DNA of 12,297 nucleotides, taken from NCBI GenBank assembly GCA_947085825.1, contig CAMTXX010000038.1:1-12297 (forward strand), written 5' to 3'. The position numbers and the translations under genes are program-made. A model generated the notes under the pieces. That model worked only from the letters and a program-made list of their open reading frames with translations, was not told the DNA's origin and did not search any database. This DNA is from JAOUFP01 sp947085825. GTDB lineage: Bacteria; Nitrospirota; Thermodesulfovibrionia; Thermodesulfovibrionales; UBA6898. Shown here one piece after another: positions 1-7,113 of this stretch (positions are counted from its first letter, which is position 1; each line of letters opens with the position of its first letter).

Positions 1-23
1 AAAGTTCGCTGAGATTTAGTAAA

Positions 24-56
24 TTTTGTTTCCCGTTGAGAGGACGGAAAACAAAA
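24..56. repeat. Imperfect hairpin downstream of argF
   Basis: TTTTGTTT (24-31) pairs with AAACAAAA (49-56), and CCGT (33-36) with ACGG (44-47), with one mismatch between the two stems and a loop of seven. It lies about 110 bases past the argF stop and has no T-run on the argF strand, so terminator function is doubtful. Confidence 0.35.
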
Positions 57-124
57 ATACCTCCACTTTGTGCTTACTCTTTTATTTTGTTTACTATTTA
101 TCGTGCTGCTTAAACTCATTACAC

Positions 125-155
125 TCTCAGCGTCCTTTGCGTCTCTGCGGTGAAC
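125..155. repeat. CTCAGCG..GCGTCTCTGCGGTGAAC-type dispersed repeat end
   Basis: The stretch matches the CAGCGTCC-TTTGCGTCTCTGCGGTGAA kind of intergenic repeat common in many bacterial genomes. TCTCAGCG (125-132) has an inverted copy, CGCTGAGA, at 7-14, so the region 7-155 may be the end of a repeat element next to argF. Confidence 0.4.
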
Positions 156-163
156 TGTTACCT

Positions 164-1069
164 CTATTTTATCAGGAACTCCAGCAGCGCCTTCTGGGTA
201 TGGAGGCGGTTTTCGGCCTGGTCAAAGACAGCGCTGTGCGGGCCGTCCATGACCTCATCGGTGATCTCCTCTCCTCGATGGGCCGGGAGACAGTGCAGCA
301 CAACAGCATCCTTTTTTGAGCATGAAAGCAGCCTGCTGCTGATCTGGTAACCCTGAAATTTCTTCTTCTTTGCCTCTGCCTCTTTTTCCTGGCCCATGCT
401 CACCCAGGCGTCGGTATATACTACATCCGCCTTGCCGGCAGCCTCCCTGGGGTCTCTGAGGACAACAATCTCACTCTTTGCAAAAGACCTGGCGTTCTCC
501 AAAACCTCTGTATGCGGCTCAAAGCCTTCGGGACATGCTATCGCAAGGTCGAATTCCATCCTCGATGCAGCCTCGATCAGGGAATTGCATACATTATTGC
601 CGTCGCCGATAAAGGCGACTTTCAGCCCTTTGAGCACTCCTTTCTTTTCGTAGATCGTCATGAGATCGGCCAGGGCCTGACAGGGATGATGGATGTCGCT
701 GAGACCGTTAATGACCGGAATCGTGGAGTTTTCGGAGAATTGTTTGAGGATCGAATGGCCGAAGGTGCGTATCACAATCCCGTTGAGGTAGCGCGACAGA
801 GTCCTCGCTGTATCAGCCATTGTTTCTCCGCGGCCGAGTTGAAGATCCGAGCTGTTCATGCAGATCGTATTGCCGCCGAGCTGATACACTCCTGCTTCAA
901 AGGATACACGTGTCCGCGTCGAGGGTTTTTCAAAAAGAAGACCGATATTTTTACCTGTCAGGGGAGAGGAGTTCTTGTCCTTGCCGGCCTTGAGGTCAAC
1001 AGCCCTTTTGATCAGGGCTGATAATTCATCTTTAGTCAAATCTGTCAAAGTAAAAAAATCTTTTTTCAT
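164..1069 (-). CDS. argF: Ornithine carbamoyltransferase (anabolic)
   Basis: This enzyme makes citrulline from ornithine and carbamoyl phosphate in cytoplasmic arginine synthesis. The 301-residue length is normal for the family. The carbamoyl-phosphate loop STRTR lies at residues 50-54, HPCQ at 128-131, the ornithine-binding DAWVSMG at 220-226, and the HCLPAHRG active-site segment at 259-266. The SMG and HCLP motifs distinguish it from aspartate carbamoyltransferase. The start is fixed by a strong GGGGGAG Shine-Dalgarno four bases upstream (1074-1080 on the complement). It begins 11 bases after the argD stop, so the two genes should be co-transcribed, with the ribosome site abutting the argD stop codon. 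No ArgR-type box was recognised. Family assignment is near certain; an anabolic role is inferred from the argD partner. Confidence 0.97.
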   Translation of the reverse strand: MKKDFFTLTDLTKDELSALIKRAVDLKAGKDKNSSPLTGKNIGLLFEKPSTRTRVSFEAGVYQLGGNTICMNSSDLQLGRGETMADTARTLSRYLNGIVIRTFGHSILKQFSENSTIPVINGLSDIHHPCQALADLMTIYEKKGVLKGLKVAFIGDGNNVCNSLIEAASRMEFDLAIACPEGFEPHTEVLENARSFAKSEIVVLRDPREAAGKADVVYTDAWVSMGQEKEAEAKKKKFQGYQISSRLLSCSKKDAVVLHCLPAHRGEEITDEVMDGPHSAVFDQAENRLHTQKALLEFLIK

Positions 1070-1080
1070 TGTTCTCCCCC

Positions 1081-2280
1081 CTATGAAAGGCTGTCAAAAA
1101 TCTGCCCGAGTATCTCGATGAGATGGTCTATATCCTTTTCGGTAATGATCAGGGCCGGCATGAATCGAAGGATGTTGCCTGCGGTGCAGTTGATCAGCAG
1201 GCCTCTTTCCATACATGCCTTTACCAGAGGTGCGCCGTCTGTAGTCAGTTCCATTCCTACCAAAAGACCCATGCCCCGCACCTCGGCGACTATACTCGGG
1301 AATTCTTTTTTCAGTTCCTCGAGTCTCTTTTTGAAGTACTTTCCCATCCTTCTGCACTGGTCGAGGATGAAATCGTCTTCAATCAGGACGCCTATCGTCG
1401 CTATGGCAGCGCTGCATACCAGGGGGTTCCCCCCGAAGGTCGAGCCGTGCGTCCCTGGTTCAAAGGCAGCCGCAATTTTATCGGTCGCAAGCATCGCGCC
1501 GATCGGCGCCCCGCCGCCCAGTCCTTTTGCAAGGGTCATGATATCCGGGGTTATGCCGTAATGCTCATAGGCGAAGAGTTTCCCGGTCCGGCCCATGCCG
1601 GTCTGCACCTCATCGAGGATCAGGAGTATCCCGTGTTTGTCACAGAGCTTTCTGACCTCACGCAGATAATCCGGGTCAGGAATTTTTACACCGCTTTCGC
1701 CCTGTATGGGCTCCAGCATCACAGCGCAGGTATTTTTTGTTATGGCCTTTTCTATCGCCTCGAGGTCATTAAATTCCACATGCTTAAATCCAGGCACAAG
1801 CGGCTCGAAACCGAGCTTAAATTTTTCCTGGCCTGTCGCGCTCAGGGTTGCAAGGGTCCTTCCATGAAAAGAATTTATGGCTGTAATGAACTCAAATTTA
1901 TTCTGACCGGCTATTTCCCTGAAATATCTCCTGGCCAGCTTGATCGCAGCCTCGTTCGCCTCAGCCCCGGAGTTACAGAAGAAGACCTTGTCCGCAAAGG
2001 AATTATCAACAAGGATTTTTGCGAGTTTTGTCTGGGCTTCGATATGGAAATAATTTGATACATGGATGAGCCGCTGCGCCTGCTTCTGTATTGCAACGAC
2101 CACTTTGGGATGGCAGTGCCCCAGGCAATTGACCGCAACCCCGCCTATGAAATCGAGGTATTCCTTCCCATCCGTACCCCAGACCTTCATCCCCCTGCCT
2201 TTTCTGATGGCAATAGGAAATCTGTTGTACGTGTGCATCAGATAATTGTTTGAATCCTCGAGAAGCTTTCTGGTTTCCAT
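1081..2280 (-). CDS. argD: Acetylornithine aminotransferase
   Basis: This is a PLP-dependent class III aminotransferase. It converts N-acetylglutamate semialdehyde to N-acetylornithine with glutamate as donor, and may also act on succinyldiaminopimelate. The 399 residues include SGAEANEAAIKLAR near 104-117, SFHGRT near 137-142, LDEVQTGMGRTG at 222-233 and the Schiff-base lysine in TLAKGLGGG, about K252. I chose the ATG at 2280 (METRKLL) over a TTG 36 bases upstream because METRKLLEDS is the usual N-terminal region, with no tail before it. No Shine-Dalgarno precedes this ATG. Instead a good -10 hexamer sits six bases before it, so the transcript may be leaderless. It leads the argD-argF operon and diverges from ilvE. 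Confidence 0.95.
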   Translation of the reverse strand: METRKLLEDSNNYLMHTYNRFPIAIRKGRGMKVWGTDGKEYLDFIGGVAVNCLGHCHPKVVVAIQKQAQRLIHVSNYFHIEAQTKLAKILVDNSFADKVFFCNSGAEANEAAIKLARRYFREIAGQNKFEFITAINSFHGRTLATLSATGQEKFKLGFEPLVPGFKHVEFNDLEAIEKAITKNTCAVMLEPIQGESGVKIPDPDYLREVRKLCDKHGILLILDEVQTGMGRTGKLFAYEHYGITPDIMTLAKGLGGGAPIGAMLATDKIAAAFEPGTHGSTFGGNPLVCSAAIATIGVLIEDDFILDQCRRMGKYFKKRLEELKKEFPSIVAEVRGMGLLVGMELTTDGAPLVKACMERGLLINCTAGNILRFMPALIITEKDIDHLIEILGQIFDSLS

Positions 2281-2286
2281 ACTGGG

Positions 2287-2316
2287 ATAATAACGTAAAA
2301 AACAATGGAAAATCAA
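2287..2316 (-). promoter_or_regulatory. Putative leaderless promoter of argD
   Basis: Read on the complement, a -35-like TTGATT (2316-2311) is followed after 18 bases by TATTAT (2292-2287), which matches TATAAT at five of six positions. Six more bases lead to the argD ATG at 2280, so the expected +1 coincides with the A of the start codon. No purine-rich ribosome site lies between the -10 and the ATG. This is a prediction from hexamers only. Confidence 0.5.
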
Positions 2317-2343
2317 ACAGATATGGGCATAAGCGATCCGGGG

Positions 2344-2373
2344 TTGACACAGAACATAATTTATTGCTTAAAT
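2344..2373 (+). promoter_or_regulatory. Putative promoter of ilvE
   Basis: A perfect TTGACA -35 (2344-2349) is followed after 18 bases by TTAAAT (2368-2373), four of six matches to TATAAT. Initiation would fall near 2379-2382, at or just before the ilvE ATG at 2382. The leader would be only a few bases and carries no Shine-Dalgarno. The -35 lies about 27 bp from the divergent argD -35, so the two promoters could compete or share a regulator. A short TATG-GG-CATA dyad (2322-2331) lies between them. Confidence 0.5.
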
Positions 2374-2381
2374 ATCTAACC

Positions 2382-3296
2382 ATGCTGACTAAAACCGATA
2401 AAATATGGATGGACGGCAAGCTCGTAGACTGGGATGATGCAAAGGTCCATGTGCTTACCCATACGCTTCATTACGGATTGGGTGCTTTTGAAGGAATCCG
2501 CTGCTATAAGACAGATAAAGGCTCCGCCATCTTCCGGCTTGATGAACATGTAGACAGGCTTTTCGCATCTGCAGGCATTTTCCTGCTTGAAATACCTTTC
2601 TCAAAGGCGGAAATAAAGGCTGCAATAATCAAAACCGTTAAAGTGAACAAGCTTAAGGAATGTTATATCCGTCCCCTTGTCTATCTCGGATATGGCGCTA
2701 TGGGACTGTACCCAAAAGGAAATCCTGTGAATGTTTCTATCGCAGTATGGCCTTGGGGAGCCTATCTTGGAGATGAAGGACTTGAAAAAGGAATCAGGAT
2801 AAAAGTCTCATCTTTCACGCGACATCACGTGAACTCCACGATGACCAGGGCCAAGGTTTGCGGCTACTACGTCAACTCCCAGATAGCCAAAAAAGAAGCC
2901 ATAGCCTGCGGATACGACGAAGCGCTATTGCTCGACACAGAAGGGTATGTTTCCGAAGGAAGCGGTGAGAATATCTTTATTGTAAGAAACAATGCGCTCA
3001 AAACAACCCCCTTGACCTCAATACTGGAGGGGATAACCAGAGACAGCATCATACAAATTGCAAAAGACCTCAAAATTCCGCTAAAAGAAGAACGTTTTAC
3101 CAGAGATGAAGTGTATATTTCAGATGAGGCCTTCTTTACCGGCACTGCCGCTGAGGTCACACCAATAAGAGAATTAGACGGCAGGAAGATCGGCATAGGC
3201 AAACGCGGTAAAATTACAGAAAAACTCCAAAAAATCTATTTCGAAATCGTCAAAGGGAAAAACAAAAAATACGAATCCTGGCTTACAAGGATTTGA
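2382..3296 (+). CDS. ilvE: Branched-chain amino acid aminotransferase
   Basis: This is a fold-type IV PLP aminotransferase that interconverts leucine, isoleucine and valine with their 2-keto acids, using glutamate/2-oxoglutarate. From the ATG at 2382 it is 304 residues, the usual IlvE length, and opens with KIWMDGKLVDWDDAKVHVLT. Recognisable segments are HTLHYGLGAFEGIRCY, RPLVYLGYGAMGL, the lysine-bearing MTRAKVCGYYVNS that should hold the Schiff-base lysine, DEALLLDTEGYVSEGSGENIF, and the C-terminal FFTGTAAEVTPIRELDGR. The frame stays open upstream to 2250, but that extension overlaps argD and is not IlvE-like. There is no Shine-Dalgarno before 2382, which fits a leaderless or very short leader transcript. 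The gene is alone on its strand and ends 22 bases before a strong terminator. Related D-amino acid or 4-amino-4-deoxychorismate lyase enzymes are less likely given the full IlvE motif set. Confidence 0.95.
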   Translation: MLTKTDKIWMDGKLVDWDDAKVHVLTHTLHYGLGAFEGIRCYKTDKGSAIFRLDEHVDRLFASAGIFLLEIPFSKAEIKAAIIKTVKVNKLKECYIRPLVYLGYGAMGLYPKGNPVNVSIAVWPWGAYLGDEGLEKGIRIKVSSFTRHHVNSTMTRAKVCGYYVNSQIAKKEAIACGYDEALLLDTEGYVSEGSGENIFIVRNNALKTTPLTSILEGITRDSIIQIAKDLKIPLKEERFTRDEVYISDEAFFTGTAAEVTPIRELDGRKIGIGKRGKITEKLQKIYFEIVKGKNKKYESWLTRI

Positions 3297-3313
3297 TTTT
3301 TTCCTCATAAAAC

Positions 3314-3357
3314 AAAAAAGCCCCGTCCCGAAAGCCTTCGGGACGGGGCTTTTTTTT
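3314..3357. terminator. Bidirectional intrinsic terminator between ilvE and the cytochrome gene
   Basis: A perfect 14-bp GC-rich stem (3319-3332 with 3337-3350) closes a four-base AGCC loop. It is flanked by five A on the left and eight T on the right (3350-3357), so it can terminate both ilvE and the convergent cytochrome gene. The inner part, TCCCGAAAGCCTTCGGGA, is nearly the palindrome found twice more at the right end of the window. Confidence 0.93.
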
Positions 3358-3368
3358 GTTCTAAAAAA

Positions 3369-3680
3369 TTATTTCTTGTGACACTTTGCGCAATCTGCGT
3401 TGCCCTGTCCAAAGGCCTTTGTTCCGTCATGGCATTTTCCACAGAATTTTCCGGGAACATGGTCAGCCATTGTAATCTTTGTTCCTTTTTTCATCGGCCA
3501 TGGAGATGTGTGGCAATCATTACATTTGCCGCCTTTATCTGCATGAACCTTGCCGTCAAACACGACTTTCCCCGCTCCACCGCCTTCATATTCTACTGAC
3601 TTTCCGGGAGCAGTTGCAAAAACATTACCCACAAATGCAACCGCTATAAGAACTGTTAAAATCAATACTTTTATACGCAT
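3369..3680 (-). CDS. Secreted triheme c7-type cytochrome
   Basis: This small periplasmic electron-transfer protein has 103 residues including its signal. The start at 3680 is set by a near-perfect AAGGGGGTG ribosome site five bases upstream. The longer open frame adds an unrelated 17 residues. Residues 1-22 form a signal peptide: MRIK, a hydrophobic stretch, then VFA, with cleavage near 22-24. Three CxxCH haem motifs follow: CNDCH (53-57), CGKCH (80-84) and CAKCH (97-101). The spacing and the ITMAD..GKFCGKCH...AF...CAKCH pattern resemble the triheme cytochrome c7/c3 domain common in metal- and sulfur-metabolising anaerobes. Only two further histidines (H46 and H74) could act as distal ligands for three haems. 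A TATAAT-like -10 lies on the complement at 3753-3748, with no good -35. It converges on ilvE across the terminator and is otherwise isolated; the redox partner is unknown. Confidence 0.9.
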   Translation of the reverse strand: MRIKVLILTVLIAVAFVGNVFATAPGKSVEYEGGGAGKVVFDGKVHADKGGKCNDCHTSPWPMKKGTKITMADHVPGKFCGKCHDGTKAFGQGNADCAKCHKK

Positions 3681-3866
3681 TTTTTCACCCCCTTTCGTAA
3701 AGAAAATTCGTTTCCAGCTTTGCGGAAACACTTATATTATGACCTCAATTATAGCCTAAGACCTATCCATATATATTTTCTTGAATAATTCACTAGTCAC
3801 ATACTTAAACAGTATATAATAATACTGAATACAGATGTCAAGAACAAAATCGCTTTCATTGCTTTC

Positions 3867-3895
3867 TTGAATTGCAACATGGTAATATTTATAAA
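3867..3895 (+). promoter_or_regulatory. Putative guaB promoter
   Basis: TTGAAT (3867-3872) and TATAAA (3890-3895) are separated by 17 bases. Initiation would be near 3902, right at the AGGAG ribosome site (3902-3906), giving an unusually short leader of about 11 bases. A second perfect TATAAT at 3815-3820 lacks a convincing -35 at the right distance and could give a longer leader instead. Confidence 0.45.
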
Positions 3896-3912
3896 AATTT
3901 CAGGAGAACTAC

Positions 3913-5370
3913 ATGTCTGAAAATATTCAAATCGGTTTGACTTTTGACGATGTATTATTACTGCCGGCAAAATCAGATGTGCTTCCCAAAGAAGTTAATC
4001 TTCAAACAAATCTGACCAAAAAAATACAACTGAATGTGCCTCTTCTCAGTTCTGCCATGGACACGGTAACAGAGGCCTCCCTTGCGATAGCTATCGCAAG
4101 AGAAGGAGGCATAGGCATCATTCACAGGGCCATGTCACCTGAAAAACAATCCCTTGAGATCGATAAAGTCAAGAAATCGGAAAGCGGCATGATAACCGAC
4201 CCTATTACCGTATCTCCTGACGCTCCTATTTCAGAAGCAATGGCGCTCATGGAAAGATACCGCATTTCAGGAGTGCCGGTTACTGTCAACGGAAAACTTA
4301 TCGGAATATTGACCAATAGAGATCTGAGATTCGAGACAAAGATCAACAAGAAAGTTTCTGAGGTCATGACCAAAGACCGGCTTGTCACAGCCGGCGCCGG
4401 GACAACACTGGATGAGGCAAAAAGTCTTTTACACAAGTATAAAATTGAAAAGCTTCCTATTGTTGATAAGGACTTCAAACTCAAGGGGCTCATAACGATT
4501 AAGGATATTGAAAAACGCAAAAAATATCCTAACTCCAGCAAAGACAAACAGGGAAGGCTCATAGTCGGCGCTGCAATAGGCACAGGAGCAGGCACCATGC
4601 AGAGAGTTGAGCTTCTTATTAATACCGGGGTAGACATCCTGGTGATTGATACTGCGCATGGACATTCAAAATCAGTCATCACCACGTTAAAGGCAATCAA
4701 GAAGAAATATTCCATAGAAGTAATCGCCGGGAATGTAGCAACAGCCGAAGCCACTCTGGACCTTATCAAAGCAGGGGCAGATGCTGTCAAGATTGGAATA
4801 GGCCCGGGTTCCATATGCACAACGAGAATAGTTGCCGGTGCAGGAGTGCCTCAGCTTACCGCGATAAAGAACTGCTACTCAATAGCCAAAAAATATAATA
4901 TCCCCCTGATCGCTGACGGTGGGATCAAATATTCGGGAGATATAGCAAAAGCCCTGGCAGCAGGAGCCGATGCTGTTATGATCGGGAGTCTTTTTGCAGG
5001 CACAGATGAATCTCCAGGTGAAATGATGCTCTTTCAGGGAAGAAGTTACAAGGTATACAGAGGCATGGGCTCTATCGGCGCAATGGAACAGGGGACAAAA
5101 GACCGTTACCAGCAGGAAGGGGTTGAAGCGCTGAAACTGGTACCTGAAGGGGTTGAAGGAAGAGTCCCCCATAAAGGCTCCCTGTCTCATACCGTCCACC
5201 AGCTTCTTGGCGGTCTCCGTTCCGGCATGGGATATTGCGGCGCGAAAAGTCTTGCCGATCTCAGGAAAAAAGCAAGGTTCATTCAGATTACCAATGCTGG
5301 ATTAAGAGAAAGCCACGTGCATGATGTTATTATTACCAAGGAAGCTCCGAACTACAGTCCTGAGTGGTAA
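3913..5370 (+). CDS. guaB: IMP dehydrogenase
   Basis: This enzyme oxidises IMP to XMP with NAD+, the committed step to GMP. Its 485 residues form a TIM barrel interrupted by a Bateman module of two CBS domains, roughly residues 93-205. The first CBS domain contains RISGVPV near 117-123 and the second KIEKLPIVD near 177-185. The catalytic cysteine is C302 in GPGSICTTR (297-305). IADGGIKYSGD lies at 333-343, YRGMGS at 382-387 and the flap arginine-tyrosine pair in DRYQQEG at 397-403. The start has an AGGAG ribosome site seven bases upstream. The CBS pair suggests allosteric control by adenine or guanine nucleotides, as known for the family. The stop codon lies inside one arm of the inverted repeat that separates it from guaA. 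Confidence 0.97.
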   Translation: MSENIQIGLTFDDVLLLPAKSDVLPKEVNLQTNLTKKIQLNVPLLSSAMDTVTEASLAIAIAREGGIGIIHRAMSPEKQSLEIDKVKKSESGMITDPITVSPDAPISEAMALMERYRISGVPVTVNGKLIGILTNRDLRFETKINKKVSEVMTKDRLVTAGAGTTLDEAKSLLHKYKIEKLPIVDKDFKLKGLITIKDIEKRKKYPNSSKDKQGRLIVGAAIGTGAGTMQRVELLINTGVDILVIDTAHGHSKSVITTLKAIKKKYSIEVIAGNVATAEATLDLIKAGADAVKIGIGPGSICTTRIVAGAGVPQLTAIKNCYSIAKKYNIPLIADGGIKYSGDIAKALAAGADAVMIGSLFAGTDESPGEMMLFQGRSYKVYRGMGSIGAMEQGTKDRYQQEGVEALKLVPEGVEGRVPHKGSLSHTVHQLLGGLRSGMGYCGAKSLADLRKKARFIQITNAGLRESHVHDVIITKEAPNYSPEW

Positions 5371-5501
5371 CTACTCAGGTGGATAGTCTGTAGGTATTTA
5401 GGTGGATAGGGAGGAATGCCTTGATTTGTTCTTTGCCCAGAAGTAGGTGCTTTAAGCAGCAGTCCTAAAAGACTACAGTCTAAACAACCTGAGTAGTTAC
5501 C
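5366..5501. repeat. Inverted-repeat element between guaB and guaA
   Basis: A perfect 15-bp inverted repeat, GGTAACTACTCAGGT (5366-5380) with its complement (5487-5501), encloses 106 bases. Inside it, TAGTCTGTAG (5384-5393) pairs with 5473-5482 with one mismatch, and TTTAGG (5397-5402) pairs with CCTAAA (5464-5469), so the arms form a long imperfect stem. GGTGGATAG also occurs twice in direct orientation in the left half. The left arm contains the guaB stop, and a CCTGAGT copy at 5359-5365 could compete for the same ACTCAGG. It may be a MITE-like insertion or a structured mRNA segment. No reading frame of note occupies the spacer. Confidence 0.65.
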
Positions 5502-5504
5502 CTA

Positions 5505-5510
5505 AAGGAG
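5505..5510 (+). promoter_or_regulatory. Shine-Dalgarno of guaA at unusually long spacing
   Basis: AAGGAG is the only good ribosome site before guaA, but it is 15 bases from the ATG at 5526 instead of the usual 5-9. No in-frame ATG, GTG or TTG lies closer. The A/T-rich spacer might fold out, or initiation may be weak. Confidence 0.5.
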
Positions 5511-5525
5511 ATATATTTAACATTT

Positions 5526-7064
5526 ATGCATGAAGATAAAATACTCGTTCTCGACTTCGGCTCACAATACACACAACTTATTGCACGCAGGATAAGGGAA
5601 GGAAAGGTATATTCTGAAATATTCCCCTTTAACGCTTCCATCGAAAAGATAAGAGATTTCAAACCAAAGGGTATTGTACTGTCCGGCGGGCCTTCCAGTG
5701 TCTATGAGGAAGGCGCACCTGTTCCTGACATGCAGATTTTTCAGCTCGGAATACCAATCCTTGGAATATGCTACGGCATGCAGTTAATGGCCCATTCTCT
5801 CGGGGGCAAGGTGGCCAAGGCTGCCAAGAGAGAATACGGCCAGTCCGGATTGATTGTGGATAACGACGCTGATCTGCTTCGGGAAATATCACCGCAAACA
5901 AAGGTCTGGATGAGCCACGGAGACAGGATAGAAAAAATGCCCGAAGGCTTTTCAGTTATCGGCCATTCTGACAACTCTCCTGTTGCTGCAATGGCCGACA
6001 GCTCTAAAAGATTATTCGCGCTGCAGTTTCATCCCGAAGTTGCGCATACTGTTGAAGGAATACGTATTTTGCATAATTTCGTTTATTCTGTCTGTGGATG
6101 CAGCCCTACATGGGAAATGTCCTCTTTTATTGAATGGTCTGTGGCTGACATCCGGACAAATGTAAAAGATAAAAAAGTGGTCTGTGCATTGAGCGGAGGA
6201 GTGGATTCTTCAGTAGTCGCCCTTCTGGTGCACAAGGCTATAGAAGATAATCTCACCTGTATCTTCGTTGACAACGGCCTGATGAGAAAGGGAGAGGTCG
6301 AAAAAGTCAGAAAAACTTTTGAAGACCACTTTCATATTAAAATGCTATACATTGATGCAAGAGAAAGGTTTCTTGAAAAGCTTAAAGGCGTTACAGACCC
6401 TGAGAAAAAGCGTAAAATCATAGGGAACGAGTTTATAGCCGTATTTGAAGATGAGGCAAAGGAAATAAAAGACGCCGAATTCCTTGCACAGGGAACACTT
6501 TACCCTGACGTTATCGAGAGTGTTTCCTTTAAAGGACCTTCAGCAATTATCAAGAGCCATCATAATGTCGGCGGACTACCCGAAGTCATGAAATTAAAAC
6601 TGATAGAACCTTTACGGGAGTTGTTCAAGGACGAAGTAAGGATACTGGGACAAGAATTAGGCCTTGCTGAGGAGATATGCTGGAGACACCCTTTTCCCGG
6701 ACCCGGTCTCGCAATACGATGTATCGGTGAGATCACAGGGAAAAGACTCGAAATTTTAAGAGAGGCAGACGCCATAGTCCTGGAGGAAATCAAGGCAGCA
6801 GGCTTATACAAGACAATATGGCAGGCCTTTGCGGTTATTCTTCCCATAAAGAGTGTGGGTGTTATGGGAGACGAAAGGACTTATGAGAGTGTTGTTGCTG
6901 TCCGTGCTGTTACGAGCCTTGACGGAATGACTGCTGACTGGGCCAAAATACCCTATGAGGTTCTCGGGAAGATTTCAAGCAGAATAATCAACGAAGTAAA
7001 AGGCGTTAACAGGGTTGTTTATGATATAACATCGAAACCTCCCGGAACGATTGAGTGGGAATAG
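5526..7064 (+). CDS. guaA: GMP synthase (glutamine-hydrolysing)
   Basis: This enzyme aminates XMP to GMP using glutamine and ATP. Its 512 residues are full length and carry both activities on one chain. The class I glutamine amidotransferase domain (about 5-190) has the oxyanion segment LSGGPSSVY, nucleophile C82 in GICYGMQ and the H169/E171 pair in FHPEV. The ATP-pyrophosphatase domain has its P-loop SGGVDSS at 223-229. The C-terminal dimerisation domain ends in the family-typical YDITSKPPGTIEWE. Together with guaB upstream it completes the IMP-to-GMP branch. Its ribosome site is distant and the intergenic inverted repeat sits directly upstream, so co-transcription with guaB is likely but its translation may be modulated. 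The MHEDKILVLDFGSQ opening supports the start. Confidence 0.97.
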   Translation: MHEDKILVLDFGSQYTQLIARRIREGKVYSEIFPFNASIEKIRDFKPKGIVLSGGPSSVYEEGAPVPDMQIFQLGIPILGICYGMQLMAHSLGGKVAKAAKREYGQSGLIVDNDADLLREISPQTKVWMSHGDRIEKMPEGFSVIGHSDNSPVAAMADSSKRLFALQFHPEVAHTVEGIRILHNFVYSVCGCSPTWEMSSFIEWSVADIRTNVKDKKVVCALSGGVDSSVVALLVHKAIEDNLTCIFVDNGLMRKGEVEKVRKTFEDHFHIKMLYIDARERFLEKLKGVTDPEKKRKIIGNEFIAVFEDEAKEIKDAEFLAQGTLYPDVIESVSFKGPSAIIKSHHNVGGLPEVMKLKLIEPLRELFKDEVRILGQELGLAEEICWRHPFPGPGLAIRCIGEITGKRLEILREADAIVLEEIKAAGLYKTIWQAFAVILPIKSVGVMGDERTYESVVAVRAVTSLDGMTADWAKIPYEVLGKISSRIINEVKGVNRVVYDITSKPPGTIEWE

Positions 7065-7079
7065 AAAATATTATATACT
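7051..7079 (+). promoter_or_regulatory. Putative promoter of the toxin-antitoxin pair
   Basis: TTGAGT (7051-7056, inside the end of guaA) and TATACT (7074-7079) are 17 bases apart and match the sigma70 consensus at four and five positions. The expected start near 7086 gives a leader of about 28 bases before the ATG at 7114. It would allow expression independent of guaA. Confidence 0.4.
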
Positions 7080-7113
7080 ACAACAAAATCTTAAACGATG
7101 CAGGACATATAAC

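Noticed and set aside
26..319. 97-aa frame at the left edge
   Set aside because: It overlaps the end of argF on the other strand and covers repeat sequence; there is no ribosome site or family resemblance.
1123..2058. 311-aa open frame on the plus strand opposite argD
   Set aside because: It lies entirely antisense to a clear aminotransferase, has no recognisable motif and no ribosome site. It is a shadow of the third-position bias.
2317..2343. ArgR operator between the argD and ilvE promoters
   Set aside because: No match to the 18-bp TNTGAAT-N4-ATTCANA box; only a four-base TATG/CATA dyad is present.
4122..4820. 232-aa open frame antisense to guaB
   Set aside because: It lies antisense to a well-conserved IMP dehydrogenase, and its serine/isoleucine-rich composition is typical of a complement-strand artefact.
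5371..5525. Purine-type riboswitch upstream of guaA
   Set aside because: No three-way junction with the conserved purine-aptamer core bases was found. The structure seen is a long inverted repeat instead.
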